64,000 bases of DNA. Origin: Natronosalvus hydrolyticus. Lineage in GTDB: Archaea; Halobacteriota; Halobacteria; Halobacteriales; Natrialbaceae. A program made the position numbers and the translations under genes. Each line of letters opens with the position of its first letter. The stretch's first letter is position 1. Shown here one piece after another: positions 16,664 through 27,533 of the stretch. The DNA lies in NCBI GenBank assembly GCA_025517525.1, contig JAOPJZ010000003.1:186001-250000 (forward strand), given 5' to 3'. Below the pieces are notes generated by a model, which was not told where the DNA came from, searched no databases, and saw only the letters and a list, made by a program, of their open reading frames with translations.

Positions 16664-17854
16664 TCAGCTCGAAAAGACGGTATCGAGGGTGTCGCGAGTC
16701 CGGCCGGTCGTCTCCGGCTCGCCACCACTGCCGCCGTAGCCCCGACCCGTCAGGACGCCAGCGACACGGTCACCGGACTTGAGGGCCCCACCCTCACACA
16801 GCGCCGTGATCGCTGCCAGCGTCGTCGCAGAGGATGGTTCGACACGAATGCCGACCGAAGCGAGTCGGCGCTGAGCAGTGAGTATGGCGTCGTCGTCGAC
16901 CGAAACAACCGCACCGCCCGTATCGCGAACGGCGGCAAGTGCTCGCGTTCCGCTCGGTGGGTCCGCGTTCGCAATCGAGTAGGCGACCGTGTCGGCGTCG
17001 TCGTCAATCGGTGTCACAACGTCGTCGCTGGCACGATAGGCGCGAGCGATAGGATCACACGCTGTGGCCTGCACGAGATACAGTGCGGGGAGATCCGTGC
17101 ACAGCCCGCCAGCGCGCATCTCGAGGAGTCCCTTCCAGACGGCACTCGCGTTGCCGCCGCTGGAGACAGGAAGCACGATAGCGTCGAGGTCGGGGACCGC
17201 CTCGAGGAGTTCGAACGCGAGGGTCTTCTGACCGGCGACCCGTGAGGGTACGTCAGAGTTACAGACCGTGACGCCGTGGCGAGCACCCAGTTCGAGGGCG
17301 TCGTGGTAGAGCCGGCCGTAGTCACCGCGCACGCGGACGATTTCCGGCTCGAACGCACCAATTGCAGCCAATCGTTCGCCCGCGATGTCCTCGGGGACGA
17401 AGACGGTCGCCTCGAGGCCGGCCGCGGCCGCACACGCCGCCGTGCTCAGCGCCATATTGCCGTGGGAGACGGTGGCCACTCGAGCAGGATCGCCAGCGGG
17501 TGTACTCGCTTCGTGTGCCCGTTCGAGGGCGACCCCGACGCCAACTGCACTTCCCCGGTCTTTGAAACTGCCCGTCGGATTGCGGCCCTCGTCTTTGAGC
17601 CACAGTTCGAGACCGGTTTCTTCGCGGAGGCCCGGAACCGAGAGCAGGGGCGTGGCGCCGGGCGCGAGGTCACCAGCGGGTTGCTCGACAGGAAGGACGT
17701 CCTCGTAGCGCCAGATCGAGCCCGTCAGTTCTGCGAGGGCCGGCCACGCCTCGAGTGGCTGCACGGCAAACCACAGCGGCTCGCCGCAGTCACATCTGGC
17801 GTATGGTTGGTCGGTCGTCACCCCACAGGCGTAACACCGGCGCTCGAGAGTCAT
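16664..17854 (-). CDS. thrC: threonine synthase
   Basis: This 396-residue PLP enzyme of fold type II starts with a zinc-ribbon-like pair CYACG...CDCG (residues 7-24), common in archaeal threonine synthases. The PLP lysine is Lys98 in NPTGSFKDRG, and the phosphate-binding loop is SSGGNASA. It converts O-phosphohomoserine to threonine and phosphate. The ATG at 17854 is chosen; a longer frame to 17908 adds an unrelated 18-residue stretch. Haloarchaea often carry two ThrC paralogues, so this need not be the only one. Confidence 0.92.
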   Translation of the reverse strand: MTLERRCYACGVTTDQPYARCDCGEPLWFAVQPLEAWPALAELTGSIWRYEDVLPVEQPAGDLAPGATPLLSVPGLREETGLELWLKDEGRNPTGSFKDRGSAVGVGVALERAHEASTPAGDPARVATVSHGNMALSTAACAAAAGLEATVFVPEDIAGERLAAIGAFEPEIVRVRGDYGRLYHDALELGARHGVTVCNSDVPSRVAGQKTLAFELLEAVPDLDAIVLPVSSGGNASAVWKGLLEMRAGGLCTDLPALYLVQATACDPIARAYRASDDVVTPIDDDADTVAYSIANADPPSGTRALAAVRDTGGAVVSVDDDAILTAQRRLASVGIRVEPSSATTLAAITALCEGGALKSGDRVAGVLTGRGYGGSGGEPETTGRTRDTLDTVFSS

Positions 17855-18178
17855 ACACACACCAGCGGGGCGAAGCGACAAGGGTGTCACGATGCACAGA
17901 CACCTCATGAATCGTTATTGTCACATATGGAGCATACGTTCTCCGCACCTCTGATAGCTTTCCGTAGCAAATAATATTAATTATATAATAAATAACTATG
18001 AATTACATACTATAGTAAATAAGGACTTGAATCTGGCACTACTGCCAGAGAGTCCCGGGAATTCAATCGAAAGTCGGCAAACTGTTCCGCACACAACCAG
18101 CCGGTTCTCGAGACATTGTGAAAATTAATTATCAGAACTACGATACCTATATACTGTCTGAACACCTCAGGATAAGAG

Positions 18179-19960
18179 ATGATTCGGGGGAGCAACACAC
18201 AACAACGGTCGGAGAAAACGGGTGCCACGAGGCGAGCACTCCTCGCCGCCGGGGGAACCGTCGCGATGGGAAGCCTCGCCGGCTGCCTTGGTCGGATTGC
18301 GAGTGCGGCAACCAATACGATAGCGACGCCAGCGACACACTACGGGGGCGGTGCCGGGAAGGCTTCCCTGTCGTATCTGGACACCTCGAGCCGCGTGCTC
18401 GAACCCGATGGGAGTGCCGTCATATCGCTGCAAGGAACGATCGACGGGAGCGCTGGCCCCATATCAGGGTCCGTCGACCTCGAGGGGTGGCTCACCAATT
18501 CCACGCTCAAGGCGCAAGATTACAACTCCGTGCGATCGAACAAACGAAGGAGTGGCTACCAACCGGAACCAGCGGACCCACTTACGGACGTCCTCGAACT
18601 CGAGCGCGCCCTGCTCTCTGCGGTCGATTCCTGCCTCGAGGCACTGGGCGACCGCGCTCGAGCGGACGCGACAGGGGCTTTCGAGTCGATGGCGAAAACC
18701 ATCGACGACATACAGCGACGGCTCGAGGACTGTCCGGGTGAGGTCTGTAAGACGGTTCGCGAGAACGCCGATAAGCGCGAACTCGGGACGCGACGGGCTC
18801 GAACAGCCCTGGCCGATGGCGATTGGGACGGGGCCACCGGCGAAGTCGAAGCTGTCAAAGACATCGTCGAAGCCGATATCGTCCTCCTCGAGGCGGCGCT
18901 CGAACCTGCAGCCGACGAACTCGCACCCGTCGAGGAGGCCGTTTACGAGTATCTCGCGGGGGAACCCACTGTCGGCGAACGGTTCGTCTTTTCGTTGCCG
19001 GACGCGGCCGTGCCCGGTGGCGGGCCGTCTCTGGGCGATGAACTGACCCCCGAACGGATTCTGTCGGGACTGGCGGACGATGGACGAAGCTGTGCTCGAG
19101 ACGACAACACACTCTACTGTTGGGGGAACAACGAGCAAGCCGCCCTGTCGGCAGTCATCGACCCGGACGGGAACGCCGAGCGTGGCGTCCGGGCAATCAC
19201 AACCAACGATGGCGTCTGCGTGACCGGCGTTCCCGCCGACGCCGACGGTGCATCCCAAGTCCTCGCGCTTTCACAGGATCGGACATCGCCAGCTCCCTTC
19301 CAGGCTCGCTCGAAGCGGAGAGACACGCTCGAGGAGTGGGGGTCCGAAACTGACAGCGGCGGCACCCGCGTTACCCCAACGTTCGTCTGTCCGGTCGCCG
19401 CCACGCCGCCTGGTTGTCCCGCCCCTATCCCCGCCTTGCTGTGGTTCACTCGCCTCACTCGTGGCGACCAGTGTCTGTACGCCGGCGGCTGGCTCGTCGA
19501 CGACGGTGCGCTGTACGCCGACTCGTGTTCACTGCTCGTCGCCGACGGCCCACCCGAAGTGCTCGGCGTGACGGGGGCCGATGCCGACCGACGGAACGGG
19601 ATATCGGGTCGCCTCGAGCGCGAATTGAGCGCACAGGGATCGCTGATCTACGACGGCCCGGCCGGATCCGACCTGCTCGCTCACTGTCCCGAAGCGCTCC
19701 GAACGGAAGACGGTCTCCAGAGCATGACCGCTCTGGCACAAGCGTCGATCAGCAAGCGGAGTGCGCGAACCGGGCGCAATCCCCAGACTGGCAAGGAGAT
19801 TCAGATCGCTGCCGGAGCAGACGACGGTACCGACGACGAGATCAGGTGTGTCTGTGCACACCTGCGAAGCCCAGTATTGCACCTCGAGGACGACAGCTGT
19901 TCAGCCGACGGAAGACTCGACCGATGTGAACGGACGCTCCATGGATTGGAATCCGCTTGA
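18179..19960 (+). CDS. Tat-exported lipoprotein of unknown function
   Basis: This 593-residue protein has a Tat signal (ATRRALLAAGG) followed by the lipobox GSLAGC, so it is probably exported folded and lipid-anchored. The middle (about residues 120-270) is helical and charged, with regularly spaced Leu as in coiled coils. The following part has several cysteines (CARDDNTLYCWGNN, which recalls an RCC1-type blade motif) and could be disulfide-rich. No catalytic motif was recognised. The AT-rich DNA at 17960-18010 and a CCTATATAC stretch near 18147 lie upstream and probably carry the promoter. Confidence 0.87.
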   Translation: MIRGSNTQQRSEKTGATRRALLAAGGTVAMGSLAGCLGRIASAATNTIATPATHYGGGAGKASLSYLDTSSRVLEPDGSAVISLQGTIDGSAGPISGSVDLEGWLTNSTLKAQDYNSVRSNKRRSGYQPEPADPLTDVLELERALLSAVDSCLEALGDRARADATGAFESMAKTIDDIQRRLEDCPGEVCKTVRENADKRELGTRRARTALADGDWDGATGEVEAVKDIVEADIVLLEAALEPAADELAPVEEAVYEYLAGEPTVGERFVFSLPDAAVPGGGPSLGDELTPERILSGLADDGRSCARDDNTLYCWGNNEQAALSAVIDPDGNAERGVRAITTNDGVCVTGVPADADGASQVLALSQDRTSPAPFQARSKRRDTLEEWGSETDSGGTRVTPTFVCPVAATPPGCPAPIPALLWFTRLTRGDQCLYAGGWLVDDGALYADSCSLLVADGPPEVLGVTGADADRRNGISGRLERELSAQGSLIYDGPAGSDLLAHCPEALRTEDGLQSMTALAQASISKRSARTGRNPQTGKEIQIAAGADDGTDDEIRCVCAHLRSPVLHLEDDSCSADGRLDRCERTLHGLESA

Positions 19961-19991
19961 GCGACCAACGACTACCCCGCTACTGCCAACC

Positions 19992-20627
19992 CTATCGCGG
20001 CGTGTCGCTGCCCACCGCAACTGCCGTCTCGATACCGACCTCGAGACCTCGAGCCATCGTCTCGAGGGCCATACTCGGTTGGGTGTCCTCACGGGCCGCG
20101 GCCCCCTCGTGGCTGAACGGGACGTGGACGAACCCCGACCGGATATCGAGGTCGTTCACCGCAACGTGGTGGCACGTCGCGTAGAGGATGTCGTTACAGA
20201 GATGAGTTCCCGCGTTGGTCGACAGCGTCGCCGGGATTCCGGCCTCGTTCATCGCCTCGACCATTTTGCGATCGGGAACGGTCGCGAAATACGCGTCCGG
20301 CCCATCAGAGGTGACCGGTTCGTCGATCACGTCCCGGTCGTCGTTATCGGGCGTGCCGTTCGTATCCCGCAGATTGATGCCGATTCGCTCGAGCGAGAGC
20401 GCCGATCTGCCGGCGGCGAGTCCCAGCGAAAGCACGATATCGGGATCGTGTCGTTCGAGCAACTCGACCAGGGCAGGTCTGGCACGGTCGAACGCGACGG
20501 GAAGTTCACGGCCAACAATCGAGCAGCCGGCACACCGCCGTCCGTCAAGTCGATTCGCCAGCCGACTGGCGGGGTTGCGGTCGAACTCACCGAACGGTTC
20601 GTATCCAGTGAGTAGCACGGTCGTCAT
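19992..20627 (-). CDS. pcp: pyrrolidone-carboxylate peptidase
   Basis: This 211-residue cysteine peptidase of family C15 removes N-terminal pyroglutamate from peptides. The triad is visible: Glu80 (LSLERIGIN), Cys144 (NAGTHLCND) and His168 (GFVHVP). The N-terminal TGYEPFGEFDRNP motif is typical. The ATG at 20627 starts at the family's usual N-terminus; the upstream frame to 20687 is not needed. It is convergent with the Tat lipoprotein gene and divergent from a GNAT gene. Confidence 0.95.
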   Translation of the reverse strand: MTTVLLTGYEPFGEFDRNPASRLANRLDGRRCAGCSIVGRELPVAFDRARPALVELLERHDPDIVLSLGLAAGRSALSLERIGINLRDTNGTPDNDDRDVIDEPVTSDGPDAYFATVPDRKMVEAMNEAGIPATLSTNAGTHLCNDILYATCHHVAVNDLDIRSGFVHVPFSHEGAAAREDTQPSMALETMARGLEVGIETAVAVGSDTPR

Positions 20628-20719
20628 GTTCCCCATCTTCGTGCCCGGTAGCAAGAACCCACGGTATCGCCTGTCAGGGCACCCCAATCGGTTTACTCGA
20701 GGGGGACACAGCCTCTGCC

Positions 20720-21247
20720 ATGGAAACCGCGTTCAGCATACGCGAGGCCGATACTGGAGACGCCGAAGCCATCCAGTCGGTTGCTCGCAAGAGCTGGCAT
20801 GCCGCCTACGACGACTTTCTCGGGGCGGATACCGTCGGCGCGATTATCGACGAGTGGTACGCCCTCGAGTCTCTCCGGTCGTCCATCCGCGCATCCGAAC
20901 ACCACATTTTCGTCGCAACCAAAGACTCCCCAACACGCGAGGACTCGAAACTCATGGGATTCGTCCACGGCGGTCCCTGGGCTGACGAGCCACGCATTGG
21001 CCACCTGATGCGGCTGTACGTCCGTCCGGACAGCTGGGGGCGAGGGATTGGGACCAGCCTGCTCGAGCGCGCCGAAACCGCACTCGAGGGCGACGGCTAC
21101 GAGCGGATTCGCCTCGAGGTGTTCGCCGAAAACAGCGACGGCGTCGAGTTTTACGAGGCTCGAGGATACGACAGGGCCGACGAGGAGTGTGAGACACTCG
21201 GCGGCCAGACGCGGCGATTGCTGATCCTCGAGACGGGCCTCGAGTGA
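20720..21247 (+). CDS. GNAT-family N-acetyltransferase
   Basis: This 175-residue protein has the acetyl-CoA-binding motif A (LYVRPDSWGRGIGTSLLERA, with RGIGTS contacting the pyrophosphate) and a late motif B (FYEARGYDRADEE). The N-terminus (IREADTGDAEAIQSVARKSW) is typical of RimI-like members. The acceptor is unknown. It is a single gene, divergent from pcp with about 90 bases between them. Confidence 0.93.
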   Translation: METAFSIREADTGDAEAIQSVARKSWHAAYDDFLGADTVGAIIDEWYALESLRSSIRASEHHIFVATKDSPTREDSKLMGFVHGGPWADEPRIGHLMRLYVRPDSWGRGIGTSLLERAETALEGDGYERIRLEVFAENSDGVEFYEARGYDRADEECETLGGQTRRLLILETGLE

Positions 21248-21413
21248 CTCGAGGTGTTGTGGGGCTGCTGTGGGTGTATACGCCCGTACTACAATACCAA
21301 TACTACGATAAATATAGTATATGCTCCAGCAACTATAGTATTATCTAGATACGGCCACCTTGCACATTCCGGACGCACGCCTTAGTGCCACTCCGTGGTT
21401 AACACTGCCGACT

Positions 21414-21767
21414 ATGCTCGTCCACCTTCAGCAGTACAAACACGAGGAAGTCCAGTTCGACGACAACCGCACGACTGGTCGGTCACAGACGGAGGACTCC
21501 GTCGACAAGGACGCCCAGGAGTACTTCGGGGAGAGCGTCGAAAAAATGGACGTCGAAACCTGGGAAACCGTCGAATACGAAGGCGACCCGATTCAGCGCC
21601 GGGGCGTCACGCTCACCGGCGTCACCTCCGTGTCGGTTCCCGACCGGCCGCTCGAGGGTGAGGGCGACGCTCCGCTCCCGGGAACCACAGTGCAGGTGCA
21701 CGTCGACGGCGGCATCGAATCCCTCGAGCAGGCGGTAATCGTCGAGGTGCAGGACGCAGAGGTCTAG
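21414..21767 (+). CDS. conserved haloarchaeal hypothetical protein
   Basis: This 117-residue acidic soluble protein begins MLVHLQQYKHEEVQFDD. It has an internal stretch of beta-rich sequence (RRGVTLTGVTSVSVPDRPL) and no membrane segment, cysteine cluster or known motif. I do not recognise the family. The start at 21414 follows an AT-rich region (21290-21350) with several TATA-like stretches. The frame's composition and its isolation support a real gene. Confidence 0.75.
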   Translation: MLVHLQQYKHEEVQFDDNRTTGRSQTEDSVDKDAQEYFGESVEKMDVETWETVEYEGDPIQRRGVTLTGVTSVSVPDRPLEGEGDAPLPGTTVQVHVDGGIESLEQAVIVEVQDAEV

Positions 21768-21859
21768 CTCTCGAGGGTCGCCCGTCGTCTCGCGACCCTT
21801 AGATCGTCTTCTCGGCCTCGCTCTCTCGCGGCTTCACCGCTCTGTACTCCGAGGCCTCC

Positions 21860-23158
21860 TCACAGCGTTCGTTCGGCCTCGCTCTCTTCGACGACCTCGA
21901 GGCCGCGATTGTTGACCGCCTGCGCGTCGAGGCCCACCTCCGAGAGGAAGCCTTTGTACTCGCGTTCGCACGTCTCGGCCGCCTTCTGTTTGTCGCTCGC
22001 TCGGTCACAGAGTTCGATCAGGTTCTCGGGGACGTCGTTCTGGTAGACGATCCAGTGATTGATCAGGTCCGAGAGGCGACGAATCGGGCTGGTGAAGTGA
22101 CCGTAAATCTCGAAGTTGAGCGCGTGGTGGCCGCCGAACGGGTCGTTCATGTACTTCGCCCGCGGCATCACCTTCATCACCGCCCACTGGATCTTATCGA
22201 GCTGGCGACCCGGCGCGGTCTCGAGGGTCGCGTTGACGGCTTTTCGCGGTTCGTCCCAGGTGTCGCCGGGGATGGAAACGCCATCCAAATCCTGAATCTC
22301 CTGGAGCGCTTTCGACCACTCGTCGGGCGTTGGCTGTGGGTGGACGCGATACATCGCCTCGACCCCCCGATTCCACATCAGTTCGTGCGTGACGGCCTTG
22401 TTCGCCTTGAGCATGCACTCTTCGATGATGGTGTGAGCGCGGTCGCGACTCGGGTTGAGCACGAGCGAGCCATCTTCCTTGCGAATTTCGTGCATTTCGT
22501 TGGCGACTTCGAAGACCAGTTTGTTCTCCTCGTGCAACGGCGCGTCGGGGTCGTCGAGACGGTTTTCAGCCTGTGAGTAGGTGAGCCGCTCGTCCGATTC
22601 GATCACCGATTTGTAGATATCGATCGACTCGTAGGAAAGCGTCTCCTTGTCCAGGTGCATCTCGACGGTGTGAGCCAGTCGCTCCTCGTTCGGAACGAGC
22701 GAGCACACGGATTCGGCCAGTACCGGCGGTAGCATGTGGATAGTATAGGCAGGCAGATAGACGGTGTTCCCGCGCTCGACGGCCTCCGCCCACATCTTCG
22801 ACTCGGGGTGAACGTAGTGGGTTACGTCGGCGATGTGGACCCAGAGGACGTACTCCTCCTCTCGCTCTTCGATCGACAGCGCGTCGTCGAAGTCCTGGGC
22901 GTCGATGGGGTCGGTCGTCCACGTCGTCATCTCCCGCAGGTCTTGCCGATGCTCGAGTTCCTCGTCGATGTCGGCCTGGGGGTTCTGCGTCAGTTCCTCG
23001 GCCTCCTCGAGTACCGGTTCGGGAAACGCGTCACGGATTTCGAACTTCTCGAACAGCTCCTCGCGTTTGTTCTCGAGATGGCGTGCCAGGTCCTCGGAAA
23101 TCTGGACCGGGCCTTGCCCTTCGGCCGTGCCGGCTGCGGCCTGTGCGTCGTCGCTCAT
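21860..23158 (-). CDS. RNB-domain exoribonuclease (RNase R/II family)
   Basis: This 432-residue protein is a compact RNase II/R catalytic domain. The metal site lies in TTDPIDAQDFDDAL (Asp83, Asp89, Asp91, Asp92). Later motifs include HIADVTHYV, AYTIHMLPPVLAES and FTSPIRRLSDL. It lacks the cold-shock and S1 domains of bacterial RNase R, as is usual for haloarchaeal members. It degrades RNA processively from the 3' end. Haloarchaea do not have the usual archaeal exosome, so this enzyme is expected to be a main 3'-5' exonuclease (family knowledge). The ATG at 23158 is chosen. Confidence 0.93.
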   Translation of the reverse strand: MSDDAQAAAGTAEGQGPVQISEDLARHLENKREELFEKFEIRDAFPEPVLEEAEELTQNPQADIDEELEHRQDLREMTTWTTDPIDAQDFDDALSIEEREEEYVLWVHIADVTHYVHPESKMWAEAVERGNTVYLPAYTIHMLPPVLAESVCSLVPNEERLAHTVEMHLDKETLSYESIDIYKSVIESDERLTYSQAENRLDDPDAPLHEENKLVFEVANEMHEIRKEDGSLVLNPSRDRAHTIIEECMLKANKAVTHELMWNRGVEAMYRVHPQPTPDEWSKALQEIQDLDGVSIPGDTWDEPRKAVNATLETAPGRQLDKIQWAVMKVMPRAKYMNDPFGGHHALNFEIYGHFTSPIRRLSDLINHWIVYQNDVPENLIELCDRASDKQKAAETCEREYKGFLSEVGLDAQAVNNRGLEVVEESEAERTL

Positions 23159-23248
23159 ACCCCTGCCTACGAAAAGGAGGGCCAAAGACGTGTCGGGACG
23201 CCGGTCAGAACCTGTCCGGACCGCATCGAAGATCCTCCCGACTGAAAT

Positions 23249-23533
23249 TCAGGGGCCCTCGAGCCGTTTCCGCTCGAGCACGCACTGATACCGTCGCAAG
23301 AACGTTTCCTGTGAGTGTTCGCCGGCCTCGAGGGCGATAAGCTGGTCCTCGAGTCCCGCTCTATCGGCGCGACAGCGATCACGGTCACAGGGCTTACACA
23401 GGTACTCGAAGCTCTTGCCCTCGCGGTCCCAGCGATTGCCGTACTTGTCATATTCGCGCAAATCGGCCCGAGAGAGCCGGTTGCCACAGGCGATACAGGT
23501 GACCATCTCGGTTCGCCACCGCGAGAACCTCAT
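23249..23533 (-). CDS. small zinc-ribbon protein
   Basis: This 94-residue protein has two cysteine pairs, CIACG and CKPCDRDRC, about 38 residues apart, forming a probable zinc ribbon, plus a charged helical C-terminus. The start could be 23533 or the internal ATG at 23506, directly before the first cysteine pair. It lies upstream of the RNB exonuclease gene on the same strand, about 90 bases away. Function is unknown; nucleic-acid binding is a guess. Confidence 0.75.
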   Translation of the reverse strand: MRFSRWRTEMVTCIACGNRLSRADLREYDKYGNRWDREGKSFEYLCKPCDRDRCRADRAGLEDQLIALEAGEHSQETFLRRYQCVLERKRLEGP

Positions 23534-23620
23534 ACTCGAGCCATCATCGTGTGAGTACTTAGCATTTCTCACAGCCCTCGAGACGGACGTTTTATACCGA
23601 AACCCCTCGTGCTGGGGAGT

Positions 23621-24100
23621 ATGCAGGTCAAATCGCGACACCACCTTCGGAGTGACGTCGTCTCCGACATCGAGACGGCCGTCGCCGACCGGCTGGGCGT
23701 GACCCTCGAGGGCGACGCGTACGAGCGCGTCGAGTTCGAAGAGAGCGACTGGGAGGTCGTCCTGGTCGACGGCTCGCCCGAAATTGCCTACTTCGACGAG
23801 GAACCGTTTCTCACCGTTCGTGGGGCAAACGTCTACGAGCCATCCCAGCGCATCGTCACCGTCGACGCCGGCGCCGTCTCGTTCGTCTCCGACGGCGCGG
23901 ATGTGATGCGTCCAGGTATCACCGAAGCCGACGAACTAATCGAACCCGACGACCTCGTGCTCATCGCTGAGGAATCGCACGGAAAGATACTCGCAGTCGG
24001 CCGTGCACGCGTCGATGGCGACGATATGGCCGGATCGGAGGGAAAAGTCGTCGACTCGCTGCACCACGTCGGCGACGATCTATACTCGTTTTCCGGGTAG
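23621..24100 (+). CDS. PUA-domain RNA-binding protein
   Basis: This 159-residue protein has a short N-terminal domain (MQVKSRHHLRSDVVSDIETAV) and a C-terminal PUA domain. The latter starts near LTVRGANVYEPSQ, with DAGAVSFVSDGADVMRPGI and a closing EESHGKILAVGRA strand. PUA domains bind structured RNA, typically tRNA or rRNA. It is divergent from the zinc-ribbon gene. Partner or target RNA is not evident. Confidence 0.9.
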   Translation: MQVKSRHHLRSDVVSDIETAVADRLGVTLEGDAYERVEFEESDWEVVLVDGSPEIAYFDEEPFLTVRGANVYEPSQRIVTVDAGAVSFVSDGADVMRPGITEADELIEPDDLVLIAEESHGKILAVGRARVDGDDMAGSEGKVVDSLHHVGDDLYSFSG

Positions 24101-24218
24101 CGACTGCCGCTTCGACCCTGTTTCCATCCCCTCGAGCGAACAGTCCCGCTCGAGTGGAAACGAGTGCTCGAGTGAGCAGGAGCTCTCGAAAGAGCGTCAA
24201 ACACCGTTACCGGGCAGC

Positions 24219-24998
24219 CTACGAGTCGTCCGTACCAGTGTCGGCTCTTTCGCTCTCTTCGCCCGAGTCGGCCCCACCGTCTTCCATCCCGTCATCGTCT
24301 CCCATATCGTCGTCCTCGTACGCCTCCTCGTACAGCTCGAGGCTCTTTTCGTAGCCTTCGACCGCCAGTTCGTACGTTTCCTCGAGGTCGACGATTGGCT
24401 CGAGGCTGGCGTCGACGCGCAAATCGTTGTAGAACGGCTCGAGTGCGGGCTCTTCGGTCGTCTCGACGCGCACGGCGGCGCTCTGGACTCGTAGTTCCTC
24501 ACGTTTGTCTCCGCCTTCGGCCTGTCCGGCGGCGAGCACCTCGATCAGTCGTTCGGCCAGCGGGGCGTCGCCGTCTCGTGCGTCTTCGTAGCCGTCGGCC
24601 GTCGCCTGGATCACCGACTCGCCGGTGAGCAGGTTCCCGGCGACGGTGAAGCCCTCGCCCTCGAGGTGCCCGAACCAGTCTTTGCAATCCTCCCCGGAAA
24701 ACGTGAACATCCCCTCGCGGTCGACGCCGTGGAGCTGGCGGTTCGACGCCCCGTCGTCGGCGTTGAGCAGCGCCTCGAGGGCATCCTCGACGGCGAGGCC
24801 GTCGTCGAGGTACTCGATTCCCTTGCGCCCGAGTTCGACGTTGACGAGGCTCTGGGTCGCGACGGCCCCGTTCTCGCTCGCGAACGGACAGAGCGTGCCA
24901 ACGCCGGGGAGACGGGTCGTCACCGCGACGCCAAAGCGGTCGTGTTCCTCGCCGTCCTCGTTCTCGTAGGTCTCGTGAACGCAGATGCTGAACGTCAT
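24219..24998 (-). CDS. DUF1028-family protein
   Basis: This 259-residue protein matches DUF1028, a family with an Ntn-hydrolase-like fold: it begins MTFSICV, continues with RFGVAVTTRLPGVGTLCPFA and ATQSLVNVELGRKG, and has FTVAGNLLTGESV. The C-terminal 35 residues are an Asp/Glu/Gly-rich tail that is probably disordered. The substrate is unknown; peptidoglycan- or peptide-related hydrolysis was proposed for the family, but nothing here confirms it. Confidence 0.88.
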   Translation of the reverse strand: MTFSICVHETYENEDGEEHDRFGVAVTTRLPGVGTLCPFASENGAVATQSLVNVELGRKGIEYLDDGLAVEDALEALLNADDGASNRQLHGVDREGMFTFSGEDCKDWFGHLEGEGFTVAGNLLTGESVIQATADGYEDARDGDAPLAERLIEVLAAGQAEGGDKREELRVQSAAVRVETTEEPALEPFYNDLRVDASLEPIVDLEETYELAVEGYEKSLELYEEAYEDDDMGDDDGMEDGGADSGEESERADTGTDDS

Positions 24999-25090
24999 CT
25001 GCCTCGAGCCACGTATTCCAGCGTGAAAAAATGATTCGAGCCGGCAGTTCGGTCGCGAGATGTCGTCGCGACTCGAGTGTTACCTGAGCG

Positions 25091-27265
<2,175 letters not shown>

Positions 27266-27533
27266 TCTATCTCTAACCACAATCACCATCATCAACTATT
27301 ATGGTATAAATTATGGGGTTAGTTTTCTTTACTAATAGTGAGTTTTAATAGACAAAGGTTTTATGATATTGCATTATATGTATTTGGATAGCAATTAACT
27401 GCCGCGAAGCTCGTCCGATAGCGGCTCAAAAATGTGCCGTAAACAGCGAACCGCTTCAGAGGGATGGTGTCACAGTACCGCCGAGAGCCCACCACGGTCG
27501 GGACTCGGCGGGACGTGACCACACCGGTCCCGC

